In this document: positions 1 to 6,483 of the stretch, piece after piece
Numbering within the stretch: the first letter of the stretch is position 1
Layout: each line of letters begins with the position of its first letter
From: an uncultured Rhodospirillales bacterium
GTDB taxonomy: Bacteria; Pseudomonadota; Alphaproteobacteria; Acetobacterales; Acetobacteraceae
Assembly (NCBI GenBank): GCA_903904805.1
Contig: CAIVDX010000323.1
Location: 1-6,883, forward strand
Length of the DNA: 6,883 nt
Direction of reading: 5' to 3'
Notes under the pieces: generated by a model
Seen by the model: the letters and a program-made list of their open reading frames with translations, nothing else
Told to the model about the DNA's origin: nothing
The model's database searches: none
Program-made: the position numbers and the translations under genes

Positions 1-965
1 CTCCACCGATTATGCATCCACAACCACTGCCCCGGATGCTCCCTGATCCAGCCCTCAACGATCGTCGCAATATAGGCGGTGGACGCCTCCACATCGATCT
101 GCCCGCCCGCGTCGCGCGGCAATTCCACAGGCCCTGTCAGTTCCATTCTGAACCGCGCATCAGGCAGCCGCACCGCGCGCACGCCCCAGACCGGGCAGTC
201 ATAGTGCCGCGCGAGCCTGGCGAACAGCGGATTGGTCGCGGCCGGGCGGCCGAAGAAGCGCACGCGCGGGCCACGTCCGAAGCGCTGGTCCACCAGCATG
301 CCCACATGATCGCCACGCGCGACGGCGGCCGAGAGCGCGAACGGCGCCTGGGGGCCTGCCGGGATCAGCAGCCCCATCATCCCTTTGCGCAGATCGGTGA
401 TCTTTCGCGCGACGAATTTGTTGTTTGGAGTACGATACAGTGCCGCCGAGGCCATGCCGTGCTGCGCAGCAATGACAGCGGGCAGCTCCCAATTCGCCAG
501 ATGCCCGGTGAACACCAGAGCCGGCTTGCCATCATCGCGCATGGCAAGAAAGGCGTCGATGATCTCGGGCGACAAGAGCAGCCGCCCGACGTCAGGCCGA
601 TCAAGGTCGATGCGCGCGATGCGGTCGATATGGACATATTCGCAGGCCATCCGGCCCAGATTGTCCCAGGCCTCAGTCAGGATCGCGGCGCGTTCCTCGG
701 CGGATTTCTCGGGAAATGCATGGGCAATATTATCAGCCGCCAGACGGTGTGCGGGCAGCAGCGGGCCGAAGATTCTGGCGAGCCATCCGCCGAGCGCGCT
801 CGCGCGACTGGTTGAGAGCAACCGCAGCAGCGCGAACAGCAGCCCGACGAGTTGGCCAATGATCCAGTCCAGCACCAAAGAAAATGGGCCAAACAGTCGC
901 CGCAGCATGCGCTGCACGGTGAGCGCCCGGTCCGCCCCGAGATGGCGGTAGAGAAAATGCCTCAA
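1..965 (-). CDS. lpxXL: Very-long-chain acyltransferase of lipid A, LpxXL (HtrB/LpxL-MsbB family), C-terminus cut by window edge
   Basis: Inner-membrane acyltransferase of the HtrB/MsbB family. LpxXL of rhizobia transfers the very-long-chain acyl group from AcpXL to the lipid A precursor. The frame is open from a TTG at 965 to the left edge (321 codons visible). An N-terminal hydrophobic segment lies at about residues 28-50. The family's HX4E catalytic motif is present as HLANWE (H155, E160), followed by DQRFGRGPRVRFFGRP (from D226) and the C-terminal HPGQWLWMHNRW (310-321). Usual family length is a little over 300 residues, so only a short tail is missing. The TTG overlaps the stop of the upstream dehydrogenase as TTGA, which fits translational coupling. 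An in-frame ATG at 908 (codon 20) is the main alternative start, though it would drop conserved-looking N-terminal sequence. The family call is firm; the XL specificity is inferred from the operon. Confidence 0.9.
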   Translation of the reverse strand, partial: MRHFLYRHLGADRALTVQRMLRRLFGPFSLVLDWIIGQLVGLLFALLRLLSTSRASALGGWLARIFGPLLPAHRLAADNIAHAFPEKSAEERAAILTEAWDNLGRMACEYVHIDRIARIDLDRPDVGRLLLSPEIIDAFLAMRDDGKPALVFTGHLANWELPAVIAAQHGMASAALYRTPNNKFVARKITDLRKGMMGLLIPAGPQAPFALSAAVARGDHVGMLVDQRFGRGPRVRFFGRPAATNPLFARLARHYDCPVWGVRAVRLPDARFRMELTGPVELPRDAGGQIDVEASTAYIATIVEGWIREHPGQWLWMHNRW

Positions 966-1984
966 AGCGTGACGAGCACCTTGCCGAAGACGGCGCGCGT
1001 CTCAAGCCGCTCCAGCCCGGCGCGGAAATCATCGAGGCTCACCTGCGTATCGATCACCGGCAGGATGCCACGATGCATCCAATCCAGCGCCTGCGCCACA
1101 TTGCGCCTGGTGCAGCCAAAGCTGCCGATGATGCGCAGCTGGCGCTGGAACAACTGCATCAGATTGGTCTGCGCCGCCACGCCGGAGGTGGACCCGCAGG
1201 TCACCAGGCGCCCGCCCGGACGCAGCGAGAACAGGCTGCCCTCCCATGTGCTGGCGCCGACATGTTCGAAGACGACATCAACGCCCTTCTTGCCGGTGGC
1301 GCGCCGCACGATGCTCTCGAACCGTTCGGTGGTGTAGTTGATCACCCGGTCTGCACCGAGGGCTTCGGCCTGGGCGCGCTTTTCCTCACTGCCCACCGTA
1401 GTGAACACCGTGCAGCCCATCGATTTGGCGATGCGGATGGCCGCCGTTCCGATTCCGGAACCGCCGGCCTGCACCAGGATACTCTCGCCCGGCTCCAGCC
1501 GCGCATTGTCGAACAGCATATGCACCACGGTGCCGAACGTCACGATCGCGCAGGCGGCGTCGGTTGGCGCCACATTGTCCGGCACCTTGGTGAGCAGCCG
1601 GGCGGACATATTCAGTTTTTCGCGCGCGAAGCCGTCAATGTGAAATCCCATGACGCCGCCGACATTCTCGCAGAGATTATCACGGCCCTCCTCGCAAAAC
1701 CGGCAGGTTCCGCACACCAGCGCGCCATAGGGTGCGACCACGTCGCCGGGAGCGACATTGGTGACACCCTCGCCCACCGCCAGCACACGCGCGGAGGCCT
1801 CGGCACCGACCACCAGCGGCAGCTTGCGCTGCGCGAAGGCCATGCCGCGCCAGCCCCAGACATCGATGTGGTTGAGCGCGACCGCGATTGGTGCCAGCTG
1901 CGCCTCGCCGGGGCCGGGTGGGCCTGGCTCTTCCAACTCGACCAGCCGCAGATCGCGGTCGCCGAACAATTGCAGAGCACGCAT
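962..1984 (-). CDS. adh2XL: Zinc-lobe MDR-superfamily alcohol dehydrogenase/reductase of the acpXL operon
   Basis: Medium-chain dehydrogenase/reductase, 340 residues, cytosolic, presumably NAD(P)H-dependent. The N-terminal GroES-like domain carries the structural zinc cysteines C91, C94, C97 and C105 (CGTCRFCEEGRDNLC). The Rossmann domain follows with GGSGIGTAA at 174-182. The catalytic zinc ligands of true alcohol dehydrogenases are not seen: the usual Cys of CxxD is N38 (NHID), and the GHE motif reads GAE (60-62), as in quinone-reductase-like members. A homologue occupies this place between the ketosynthases and lpxXL in rhizobia. Its reaction is not certain to me; an enoyl- or keto-reduction on the AcpXL-bound chain is inference from context. 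The start is supported by GAGGA, which overlaps the upstream fabF1XL stop and lies 8 nt before the ATG; the gap to that gene is 11 nt. The stop overlaps the lpxXL TTG start. Confidence 0.9.
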   Translation of the reverse strand: MRALQLFGDRDLRLVELEEPGPPGPGEAQLAPIAVALNHIDVWGWRGMAFAQRKLPLVVGAEASARVLAVGEGVTNVAPGDVVAPYGALVCGTCRFCEEGRDNLCENVGGVMGFHIDGFAREKLNMSARLLTKVPDNVAPTDAACAIVTFGTVVHMLFDNARLEPGESILVQAGGSGIGTAAIRIAKSMGCTVFTTVGSEEKRAQAEALGADRVINYTTERFESIVRRATGKKGVDVVFEHVGASTWEGSLFSLRPGGRLVTCGSTSGVAAQTNLMQLFQRQLRIIGSFGCTRRNVAQALDWMHRGILPVIDTQVSLDDFRAGLERLETRAVFGKVLVTL

Positions 1985-1995
1985 TGTGATATTCC

Positions 1996-3243
1996 TCAGG
2001 CTGGCTCGGCGGAGATGACCAGGCAGACATTCTGCCCACCAAATCCGAACGAGCTCGACATGGCGTGCTTCACCATTTTGTCGCGCGCCAGGTTTGGCAC
2101 CACGTCAAGCGGCACGGCCGGATCAGGTTCGTAATTGATGGTCGCCGGCATGCGTCCATGCAGGATCGTCTCCAGTGTGAACACCGCCTCGATCGCGCCA
2201 GCGGCCGACAGGGTATGACCCACCATCGATTTGTTGGAGCTGATCGGCAGGCTGCTCGCGCGTTCGCCGAAGACCGCCATCACGCCTAGGCACTCCATCT
2301 TGTCGTTCTCCGGCGTGGAGGTGCCATGCGCGTTGATATAGTCGATGTCATCAGGCGAAAGACCGGCGGCGGCGATTGCGTTGCGCATCGCGCCGATGAT
2401 GGCGTGGCCATCGGGGCTGGAGCGGGTGCGATGGAAGACATCGGCCATCTCGCCACAGCCGCTGATCACGCCGAGGATGTTGGCGCCGCGCGCGCGCGCG
2501 GCGGTGAGCGATTCCAGCACCAGCGCCCCGGCTCCCTCGGCCATCACGAAGCCGTCGCGGGTTTTGGAAAATGGGCGCGCCGCGGCCTCCGGCACATCGT
2601 TGCGCGCGGTGAGCGCTGACAGCAGCGAGAAGCGGATCACCGCTTCGGGGGTGACCGAGCCGTCGCTGCCAATCGCCAGTGCGGCATCGGTCTCGCCTCG
2701 TTGGATCGCCTCAACGGCGAGTTGGATCGCGGTGGCACCGGAGGCACATGCGGTGGACAGGCTGACCGGCGAGCCGGTGGTGCCGAAGCGATCGGCCAGC
2801 GACTGCGCGATGGTGCCGAACAGATAGGGGTGCACAAGCTCCGGATGCGCACCGCAGGCATTGATCAGATCGGTGTAGGTGGCCGCTTTCGGATCGTCGA
2901 AGCCCGCGCCGAGTTGCAAGCGAATGCGCCAGTCCATCTCCACCGGCGGCACCGCCAAAAAGAGCGGGCCGGGGAAGCGCCCGGGCGAGCCGATGTTGGC
3001 GGTGGCAAGAGCTTCCTCGGCGGCCAGGCGGGCGAGTTCCTCGGTCAGCACCGGGGCGATGTCGCCGCTCTGCGGCAGGTAATCCACCGTGCCGGCAATG
3101 GTGGTGCGCAGCGAATCGGTGGGGAAGCGGGTGATCCGGCGGATGCCGGAACGGCCCTGCATCAGCGCGTCCCAATTGGCCTGGCGACCCACGCCGAGCG
3201 AGGTGACCACGCCCATGCCGGTGACGACGACGGTTTCAGCCAT
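1996..3243 (-). CDS. fabF1XL: Catalytic beta-ketoacyl-ACP synthase (KAS II-like), FabF1XL
   Basis: Thiolase-fold condensing enzyme that would extend an acyl chain with malonyl-ACP. From the chosen start it has 415 residues, normal for FabF. The full Cys-His-His triad is present: C166 in STACASGA, H306 in NAHGTSTPEND, and H343 in NKSMVGHTLSAAG, with the conserved K338. The glycine-rich C-terminal SSFGFGGQN is at 397-405. Within the acpXL operon it is the enzyme expected to make the carbon-carbon bonds of the very-long-chain fatty acid, probably paired with the degenerate ketosynthase encoded just upstream. I chose ATG 3243 because GGAGGT lies 7 nt before it and the protein then starts directly with the family's N-terminal strand (MAETVVVTGMG). 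An in-frame ATG at 3261 would add six residues but would overlap the upstream gene and discard that site. The gap to the upstream stop is 1 nt. Confidence 0.94.
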   Translation of the reverse strand: MAETVVVTGMGVVTSLGVGRQANWDALMQGRSGIRRITRFPTDSLRTTIAGTVDYLPQSGDIAPVLTEELARLAAEEALATANIGSPGRFPGPLFLAVPPVEMDWRIRLQLGAGFDDPKAATYTDLINACGAHPELVHPYLFGTIAQSLADRFGTTGSPVSLSTACASGATAIQLAVEAIQRGETDAALAIGSDGSVTPEAVIRFSLLSALTARNDVPEAAARPFSKTRDGFVMAEGAGALVLESLTAARARGANILGVISGCGEMADVFHRTRSSPDGHAIIGAMRNAIAAAGLSPDDIDYINAHGTSTPENDKMECLGVMAVFGERASSLPISSNKSMVGHTLSAAGAIEAVFTLETILHGRMPATINYEPDPAVPLDVVPNLARDKMVKHAMSSSFGFGGQNVCLVISAEPA

Positions 3244-3244
3244 G

Positions 3245-4447
3245 TCAGGCACCTCCGCCAATGGGCTCCAGCAACGCCAGCGCCTGACCGCGCTGGGCGC
3301 CGAAGCCGGTCACCAGAATCTGGCTCACGCTGTCGGCCGGCGCTTCGCCCGGCTCGAAGGGAGGATAGAAGCCGCCCTGGCTGATGGCGAGTGCGGCGAG
3401 TGCGAGATTCATCGGAAAGCTGGCTTCCACGCCATGACCCAGCCTCGTGCCGCTGGCGCGCACCGCGATCGGGCCGTCCTTGGCAAGTCCCGCGAGAAAG
3501 TCCCTCTCCTCGTCGGTCACCACTGCAGCCCCCGTCGCGCCCGAGACAACGCCAAGCGTGACCGGCGCGCGCAGGGCCGCCATTGTCGCCCAGAGTTCAG
3601 CCGCACGCGCTGCCCCCTCGCCGCGGCGTGACATGTCCGACGCGATCGCGCGCACCCGGGCGAGGCCGCGTGCACCGCGGGCACGGGCATGGTTGGCCTC
3701 TTCCAGCACCACGAAGGCGCCCTGGCTGCCCATCACGAAGCCGGCATGCTCGCCCTTGCGCTGCCAGACGGGGGCCCAGTCGCCCCGCAGCCCGGTGCCG
3801 GTGCCGACATAGAGCATTGGCAGATCCTGCCGCACCGCATTCAGCGCGCCGCCGATCAGGGCAAGGTCAGCCTGGCCGGCGGCGATGCGGGCATGAGCGA
3901 TCCGCGCGGCATCCGCCCCGCTGCTCTCCTCGCCCATCAGCGTCCGCGACGACCCACGAACGCCATGCACGATCGAGATCGAGCCGGCCAGCAGGTTCGA
4001 CAGCTGGGCCAGGAACAGGGTCGGCCGCAAATCGGCGCCCAGGCGCGCATTGAGCGCGGGGCCTGCATCTTCGTTGCGTCCAGCCAGATCGCGCACCAAA
4101 GCGAGATCCACCGCCACATCGCGCTCACCTCCGCCGGCGGCAACGATCATATGGGTGCGTGCCAGCAGGTCCGGCTGGCCGGCCACGCCCGCAGCGGCCA
4201 GGGCAAGGCCGGCGGTGTAGGTCCCGATGCGCTGCCAGGGCTCCATCTGCCGCTGGTCGCCCTTTTTGGGGATCTGCCTATCGTAATCGACGGGGGCGAG
4301 CGGATGCACGGGGCAGGGGATGCAGGTTTCGGTGTCCAGCACCGGTGCGGGGAACCCGGGCTCGGTCAGCGCTGCCCAATGGGTATCCGCCCCTTCGCCG
4401 AGGCTGGACAGCAGGCCGATCCCGGTGACCCAAACCTCACGGCTCAT
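3245..4447 (-). CDS. fabF2XL: Ketosynthase-like protein without catalytic Cys, FabF2XL (probable non-catalytic partner)
   Basis: A 400-residue thiolase-fold protein of the beta-ketoacyl-ACP synthase family. The N-terminal VTGIGLLSSLGEG (7-19) and the C-terminal VTGFGAQRGQAL (379-390) match the fold. Aligning the helix after the nucleophile (SSGADAARIAHARIAAG against ASGATAIQLAVEAIQRG of the neighbour) puts E174 of TLMGEESSG at the catalytic Cys position. The first active-site His is also absent (SGATGAAVVTDEE, 302-314, in place of NAHGT), while the second may survive as H338 (RLGHG). Condensation by this subunit alone is therefore unlikely. Two genes of this type sit side by side in the rhizobial cluster, and I recall the MGEE stretch from rhizobial FabF2XL sequences. 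A role like a chain-length factor or heterodimer partner is inference. The start overlaps the fabZXL stop as ATGA, with GAGGTG just upstream. Confidence 0.9.
   Translation of the reverse strand: MSREVWVTGIGLLSSLGEGADTHWAALTEPGFPAPVLDTETCIPCPVHPLAPVDYDRQIPKKGDQRQMEPWQRIGTYTAGLALAAAGVAGQPDLLARTHMIVAAGGGERDVAVDLALVRDLAGRNEDAGPALNARLGADLRPTLFLAQLSNLLAGSISIVHGVRGSSRTLMGEESSGADAARIAHARIAAGQADLALIGGALNAVRQDLPMLYVGTGTGLRGDWAPVWQRKGEHAGFVMGSQGAFVVLEEANHARARGARGLARVRAIASDMSRRGEGAARAAELWATMAALRAPVTLGVVSGATGAAVVTDEERDFLAGLAKDGPIAVRASGTRLGHGVEASFPMNLALAALAISQGGFYPPFEPGEAPADSVSQILVTGFGAQRGQALALLEPIGGGA
3251..3256 (-). promoter_or_regulatory. Ribosome binding site of fabF1XL, inside the end of the upstream gene
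   Basis: GGAGGT on the minus strand lies 7 nt upstream of the ATG at 3243, within the last sense codons of the upstream ketosynthase-like gene. It is the strongest Shine-Dalgarno match in the operon and decides the start of fabF1XL in favour of 3243 over 3261. The placement implies coupled translation of the two ketosynthase subunits in comparable amounts (inference). Confidence 0.8.
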
Positions 4448-4905
4448 GCCGGCACCTCAAGGCCAATGGCCCGTGCGCGGGCGAACAGTTCATCCTTCAG
4501 CGCCACGGCGGGAAAATCGAGCACGCGGAAGGTGAGCTCCGCGTCGGCAATCTTTTTTCCGGCGGAGGAGATGGTGGTGTTGGTCACCGCATAGCCCTGG
4601 CCGTCACCATTGATGGTGGCGGTGATCTCCAGCACGGCGTTGGGCTCGACGAAGCTGCGCAGCTTCGCCTCACCGACCTTGGCCAGAAAAGGCATGCGGG
4701 TGAAGCCCAGGCGCGCGAGGATGAGAAAGCCCGAGGCCTGTGCCATGGTCTCAATCAGCAGCACGCCCGGCACCAGCGGATGGCCTGGGAAATGGCCCTC
4801 AAACACCGGAGACGCGTCGGGGACGGTCGAACTGGCCGAAAGCGTGCCAGCGGCCGCGTCCAGCGCCGTCACCCGGTCGATCATCGAGAAATATTCGAGT
4901 CGCAT
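4444..4905 (-). CDS. fabZXL: 3-hydroxyacyl-ACP dehydratase, FabZ-like hotdog protein (FabZXL)
   Basis: Hotdog-fold dehydratase of 153 residues that would remove water from 3-hydroxyacyl-AcpXL during each elongation round. The catalytic signature is intact: H38 in FEGHFPGHP and E52 in GVLLIETMAQASG, with the family's 14-residue spacing, plus FLAKVGEAKLRSFVEP (73-88), the region typical of FabZ. Length is normal. The open frame extends upstream to 5031, but that stretch overlaps the carrier protein gene and looks like a shadow. ATG 4905 is chosen because the protein then begins MRLEYFSMIDRV, as expected for the family, with GGAG 8 nt before it. It lies 20 nt after the acpXL stop, and its own stop overlaps the next gene's ATG by four bases (ATGA). 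Confidence 0.92.
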   Translation of the reverse strand: MRLEYFSMIDRVTALDAAAGTLSASSTVPDASPVFEGHFPGHPLVPGVLLIETMAQASGFLILARLGFTRMPFLAKVGEAKLRSFVEPNAVLEITATINGDGQGYAVTNTTISSAGKKIADAELTFRVLDFPAVALKDELFARARAIGLEVPA

Positions 4906-4925
4906 CGATGGCGCTCCGCGCCCGT

Positions 4926-5207
4926 TTAGGCGGTCTTCGCTTTGACCAGAGCGTCGATCTTGTCGACCAGGGCCTGCATGATGAAGAAGTCGGTGGCCTT
5001 GGCCTCGCCGGCATTCACCTTCTGCATCCAATCCTCGAACGGGATGTTGATGCCGTATTCCTTGTCCAGCGCGAAGACGATGTCGAGGAAGTCCAGGCTA
5101 TCGATGCCGAGATCATCGATCACATGGCTCTCCGGCGTGATCTTCTCGCGCGGGATGGAGGCGGTCTCGGCGATGATATCGGCGACCCGGTCGAACGCGA
5201 CGCTCAT
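4926..5207 (-). CDS. acpXL: Acyl carrier protein AcpXL for very-long-chain fatty acid of lipid A
   Basis: Acyl carrier protein of 93 residues. Helix-2 signature [18 protein letters not shown] (31-48) contains S37, the expected 4'-phosphopantetheine attachment serine. It is longer than the usual housekeeping AcpP (near 78 residues) and carries an AcpXL-like C-terminal part ([13 protein letters not shown] onwards, ending in LVKAKTA). AcpXL of Rhizobium holds the 27-hydroxyoctacosanoyl chain and delivers it to LpxXL. Here it is the first gene of the six-gene operon, as in rhizobia. ATG 5207 is chosen because [12 protein letters not shown] matches the family's N-terminus; an upstream in-frame ATG at 5246 would add a proline-rich stretch that does not look like a carrier protein. 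The Shine-Dalgarno match is weak (AGGA, about 12 nt away). Confidence 0.94.
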   Translation of the reverse strand: MSVAFDRVADIIAETASIPREKITPESHVIDDLGIDSLDFLDIVFALDKEYGINIPFEDWMQKVNAGEAKATDFFIMQALVDKIDALVKAKTA

Positions 5208-5272
5208 GGTATGACGTGATCCTGGTGGTGGGGGCTGGCGCGGCACAACTGCAGGCCAGCACGGGTGCTGTC

Positions 5273-5301
5273 GCGGTAGGCCATCATCACAGCAGGGTCA
5301 A
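5273..5301 (-). promoter_or_regulatory. Candidate promoter for the acpXL-lpxXL operon
   Basis: In the 140-nt gap between the PEP-CTERM gene and acpXL, the minus strand has TTGACC (5301-5296), then a 17-nt spacer and TACCGC (5278-5273). The -35 matches the housekeeping consensus in five of six positions, but the -10 matches poorly. It would give a leader of about 60 nt. I see no T-tailed terminator hairpin in this gap, only weak GC-rich stems at 5316-5329 and 5257-5270, so read-through from the PEP-CTERM gene is not excluded. Confidence 0.25.
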
Positions 5302-5347
5302 GGGCGAGCTGGCATGGGTGCCACCACCCCGTGGCGCGGCGGATGGC

Positions 5348-6370
5348 TCAGCGACGGCGCCGACGCACGCGATACAGCCCGGCCAGCCCCAGCCCCAGCA
5401 GGGCCATTGAGGCCGGCTCCGGCACCTTGGTCACGCTCAAGGCGGAGATCGACGCCAGGCTGGCGGCGGAAAGCTGGTCGTTATGCAGTTCGTTGGTGCC
5501 CTGGTTCCAGATATTGGCGACCAAGGTGCCGTCAATCTGGCCATTGTTCTGCGACACCGTGGCGTTCGGCGCGAGGATGGTGCCGTTCCAGTTGCCCAGC
5601 GTGAGGGTGCCGGAATAGGAGCCGAAATCCCAAATCACATTGTCGGCCGATGTTGTGCCGTCGCCACCAGTGTAGGCGGTGCTGAAGGTGTAGTTCGTGC
5701 CATTGGACAGGCCGGTGACGTCGATCACGACGGTCTGCGTGCTGGTCGGGGCGATCGCGATGCTGTTGGTCAGGCCGGAGAGCTGGCTGGCGGTGATGTT
5801 GAACACCGCGAAGCCGTTGGAATTGGCTGTCGTACCGGTGCCGATGTTCAGGCTCGAATTGGCGATGTAGCTGTTGATGTTGTTGTTGGCGACCATGCTG
5901 GCCAGCGTCGTCGTCAGCGTGGTCATCGGTGTGTAGAAGGCGCTGACGAAGTTGGTGCCGTTCAGCAGCGCGCTACTGGTGTGGATGTTGCCGGCCGAGG
6001 CGCCGGAGAAAGTCGTCGTCGTCGTCCCGCCCATATTGAAGATGAAGGACGAGCTGTTGACGTTGAAGGAGCCACCGTTGGCGATGGTGCCGAAGGCGTT
6101 GACGATGCCGTAGCCGGCGAACACCCCGGACGGGTTGGCCAGGGCGGTGCCGTTGCCGCTTGCACTCACACCGATGCTGCTGCTCATGTTGACGTTGCCG
6201 CCGACCACCCAGGGGCCGTTCTGGTTGCCGCCGCTGTTGATCGTTGTTCCGATAATCGCGTCGAACTGGCCGAGGATCTGCGCGGCGGTGAAGCTGGACG
6301 CCTGGGCGGCGCCGGACAGTGCCGTGCAGCCCAACAATGCGGTGGCCAGAGCCAGACGATAGGTCGACAT
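5348..6370 (-). CDS. Choice-of-anchor A family secreted protein with PEP-CTERM sorting signal
   Basis: Exported protein of 340 residues. A signal peptide (hydrophobic core about 6-19, likely cleavage after AQA at residue 24) is followed by a long Ser/Thr/Asn/Gly/Ala-rich body. The body has motifs I associate with choice-of-anchor A proteins: ILGQFDAII and VVGGNVNMSSSIG near the start, and LGNWNGTILAPNATVSQNNG (258-277) with GTNELHNDQL near the end. The tail is a classic PEP-CTERM: VPEP (316-319), a hydrophobic helix of about 13 residues, then YRVRRRRR to the end. Such tails are processed by exosortases; none is encoded in this window. LLGC at 12-15 is a poor lipobox candidate. ATG 6370 is chosen because GAGG lies 5 nt upstream and it opens the signal peptide; an in-frame ATG at 6397 would add nine residues. 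The molecular function is unknown; a matrix or surface role is inference. Confidence 0.88.
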   Translation of the reverse strand: MSTYRLALATALLGCTALSGAAQASSFTAAQILGQFDAIIGTTINSGGNQNGPWVVGGNVNMSSSIGVSASGNGTALANPSGVFAGYGIVNAFGTIANGGSFNVNSSSFIFNMGGTTTTTFSGASAGNIHTSSALLNGTNFVSAFYTPMTTLTTTLASMVANNNINSYIANSSLNIGTGTTANSNGFAVFNITASQLSGLTNSIAIAPTSTQTVVIDVTGLSNGTNYTFSTAYTGGDGTTSADNVIWDFGSYSGTLTLGNWNGTILAPNATVSQNNGQIDGTLVANIWNQGTNELHNDQLSAASLASISALSVTKVPEPASMALLGLGLAGLYRVRRRRR

Positions 6371-6447
6371 CACACCCTCTTTTGCTCCGCCAGCCAAACC
6401 GGTCCGACGATACGAACCGGCCGCCTGAAGCGTTGTCTTACCTTCAT
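6370..6447 (-). CDS. Possible 25-codon leader ORF before the PEP-CTERM gene
   Basis: A short ORF begins with ATG at 6447 and ends with TGA at 6372-6370. The final A of the stop is the first base of the next gene's ATG (TGATG), a typical translational-coupling junction. GAGG at 6458-6455 lies 7 nt before the ATG, as good a ribosome binding site as those of the larger genes. The peptide is basic (MKVRQRFRRPVRIVG at its start) and matches no family I know. It reads through the hairpin at 6399-6420, so translation of the ORF could control folding there. It is in a different frame from the downstream gene. Chance occurrence of a short ORF remains a serious alternative. Confidence 0.4.
   Translation of the reverse strand: MKVRQRFRRPVRIVGPVWLAEQKRV
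6399..6420 (-). repeat. Inverted repeat / mRNA hairpin in the leader of the PEP-CTERM gene
   Basis: The arms CCGGTTCG (6420-6413) and CGGACCGG (6406-6399) pair over 8 bp, including one G-U, around a 6-nt loop. The hairpin ends 28 nt before the ATG at 6370 and is not followed by a run of T beyond TTT, so it is not a standard terminator. It could be an RNA structure affecting translation or stability, or an operator for a dimeric regulator. Confidence 0.45.
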
Positions 6448-6454
6448 GTTAATA

Positions 6455-6458
6455 CCTC
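6455..6458 (-). promoter_or_regulatory. Ribosome binding site of the possible leader ORF
   Basis: GAGG on the minus strand, followed by TATTAAC and then ATG (7-nt spacing). This site is the main reason to take the 25-codon ORF seriously, because it lies in an AT-rich stretch where purine-rich ribosome binding sequence is otherwise sparse. Confidence 0.4.
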
Positions 6459-6483
6459 AAACATGGGAGAAGTGGTGTAAAAA

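Noticed and set aside
12..815. Plus-strand open frame (267 codons) opposite lpxXL
   Set aside because: The minus strand encodes all HtrB/MsbB motifs through this stretch; the plus frame is Arg/His-rich and featureless.
1073..2134. Long plus-strand open frame (353 codons) opposite the dehydrogenase gene
   Set aside because: It is exactly antisense to a clearly conserved gene, has no recognisable motif, and such frames are common opposite GC-rich genes with strong third-position bias.
2487..2500. Run of seven CG dinucleotides (possible Z-DNA or slippage site)
   Set aside because: It lies in frame within fabF1XL, encodes an ordinary Ala-Arg stretch, and is not surprising at this GC content.
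3689..4594. Plus-strand open frame (301 codons) opposite the FabF2XL gene and the end of fabZXL
   Set aside because: Antisense shadow spanning two real genes; no family resemblance and no upstream signals.
5208..5347. GC-rich stems at 5257-5270 and 5316-5329 as a terminator after the PEP-CTERM gene
   Set aside because: Stems are only 5 bp and no T run follows on the minus strand, so neither meets the usual form of an intrinsic terminator.
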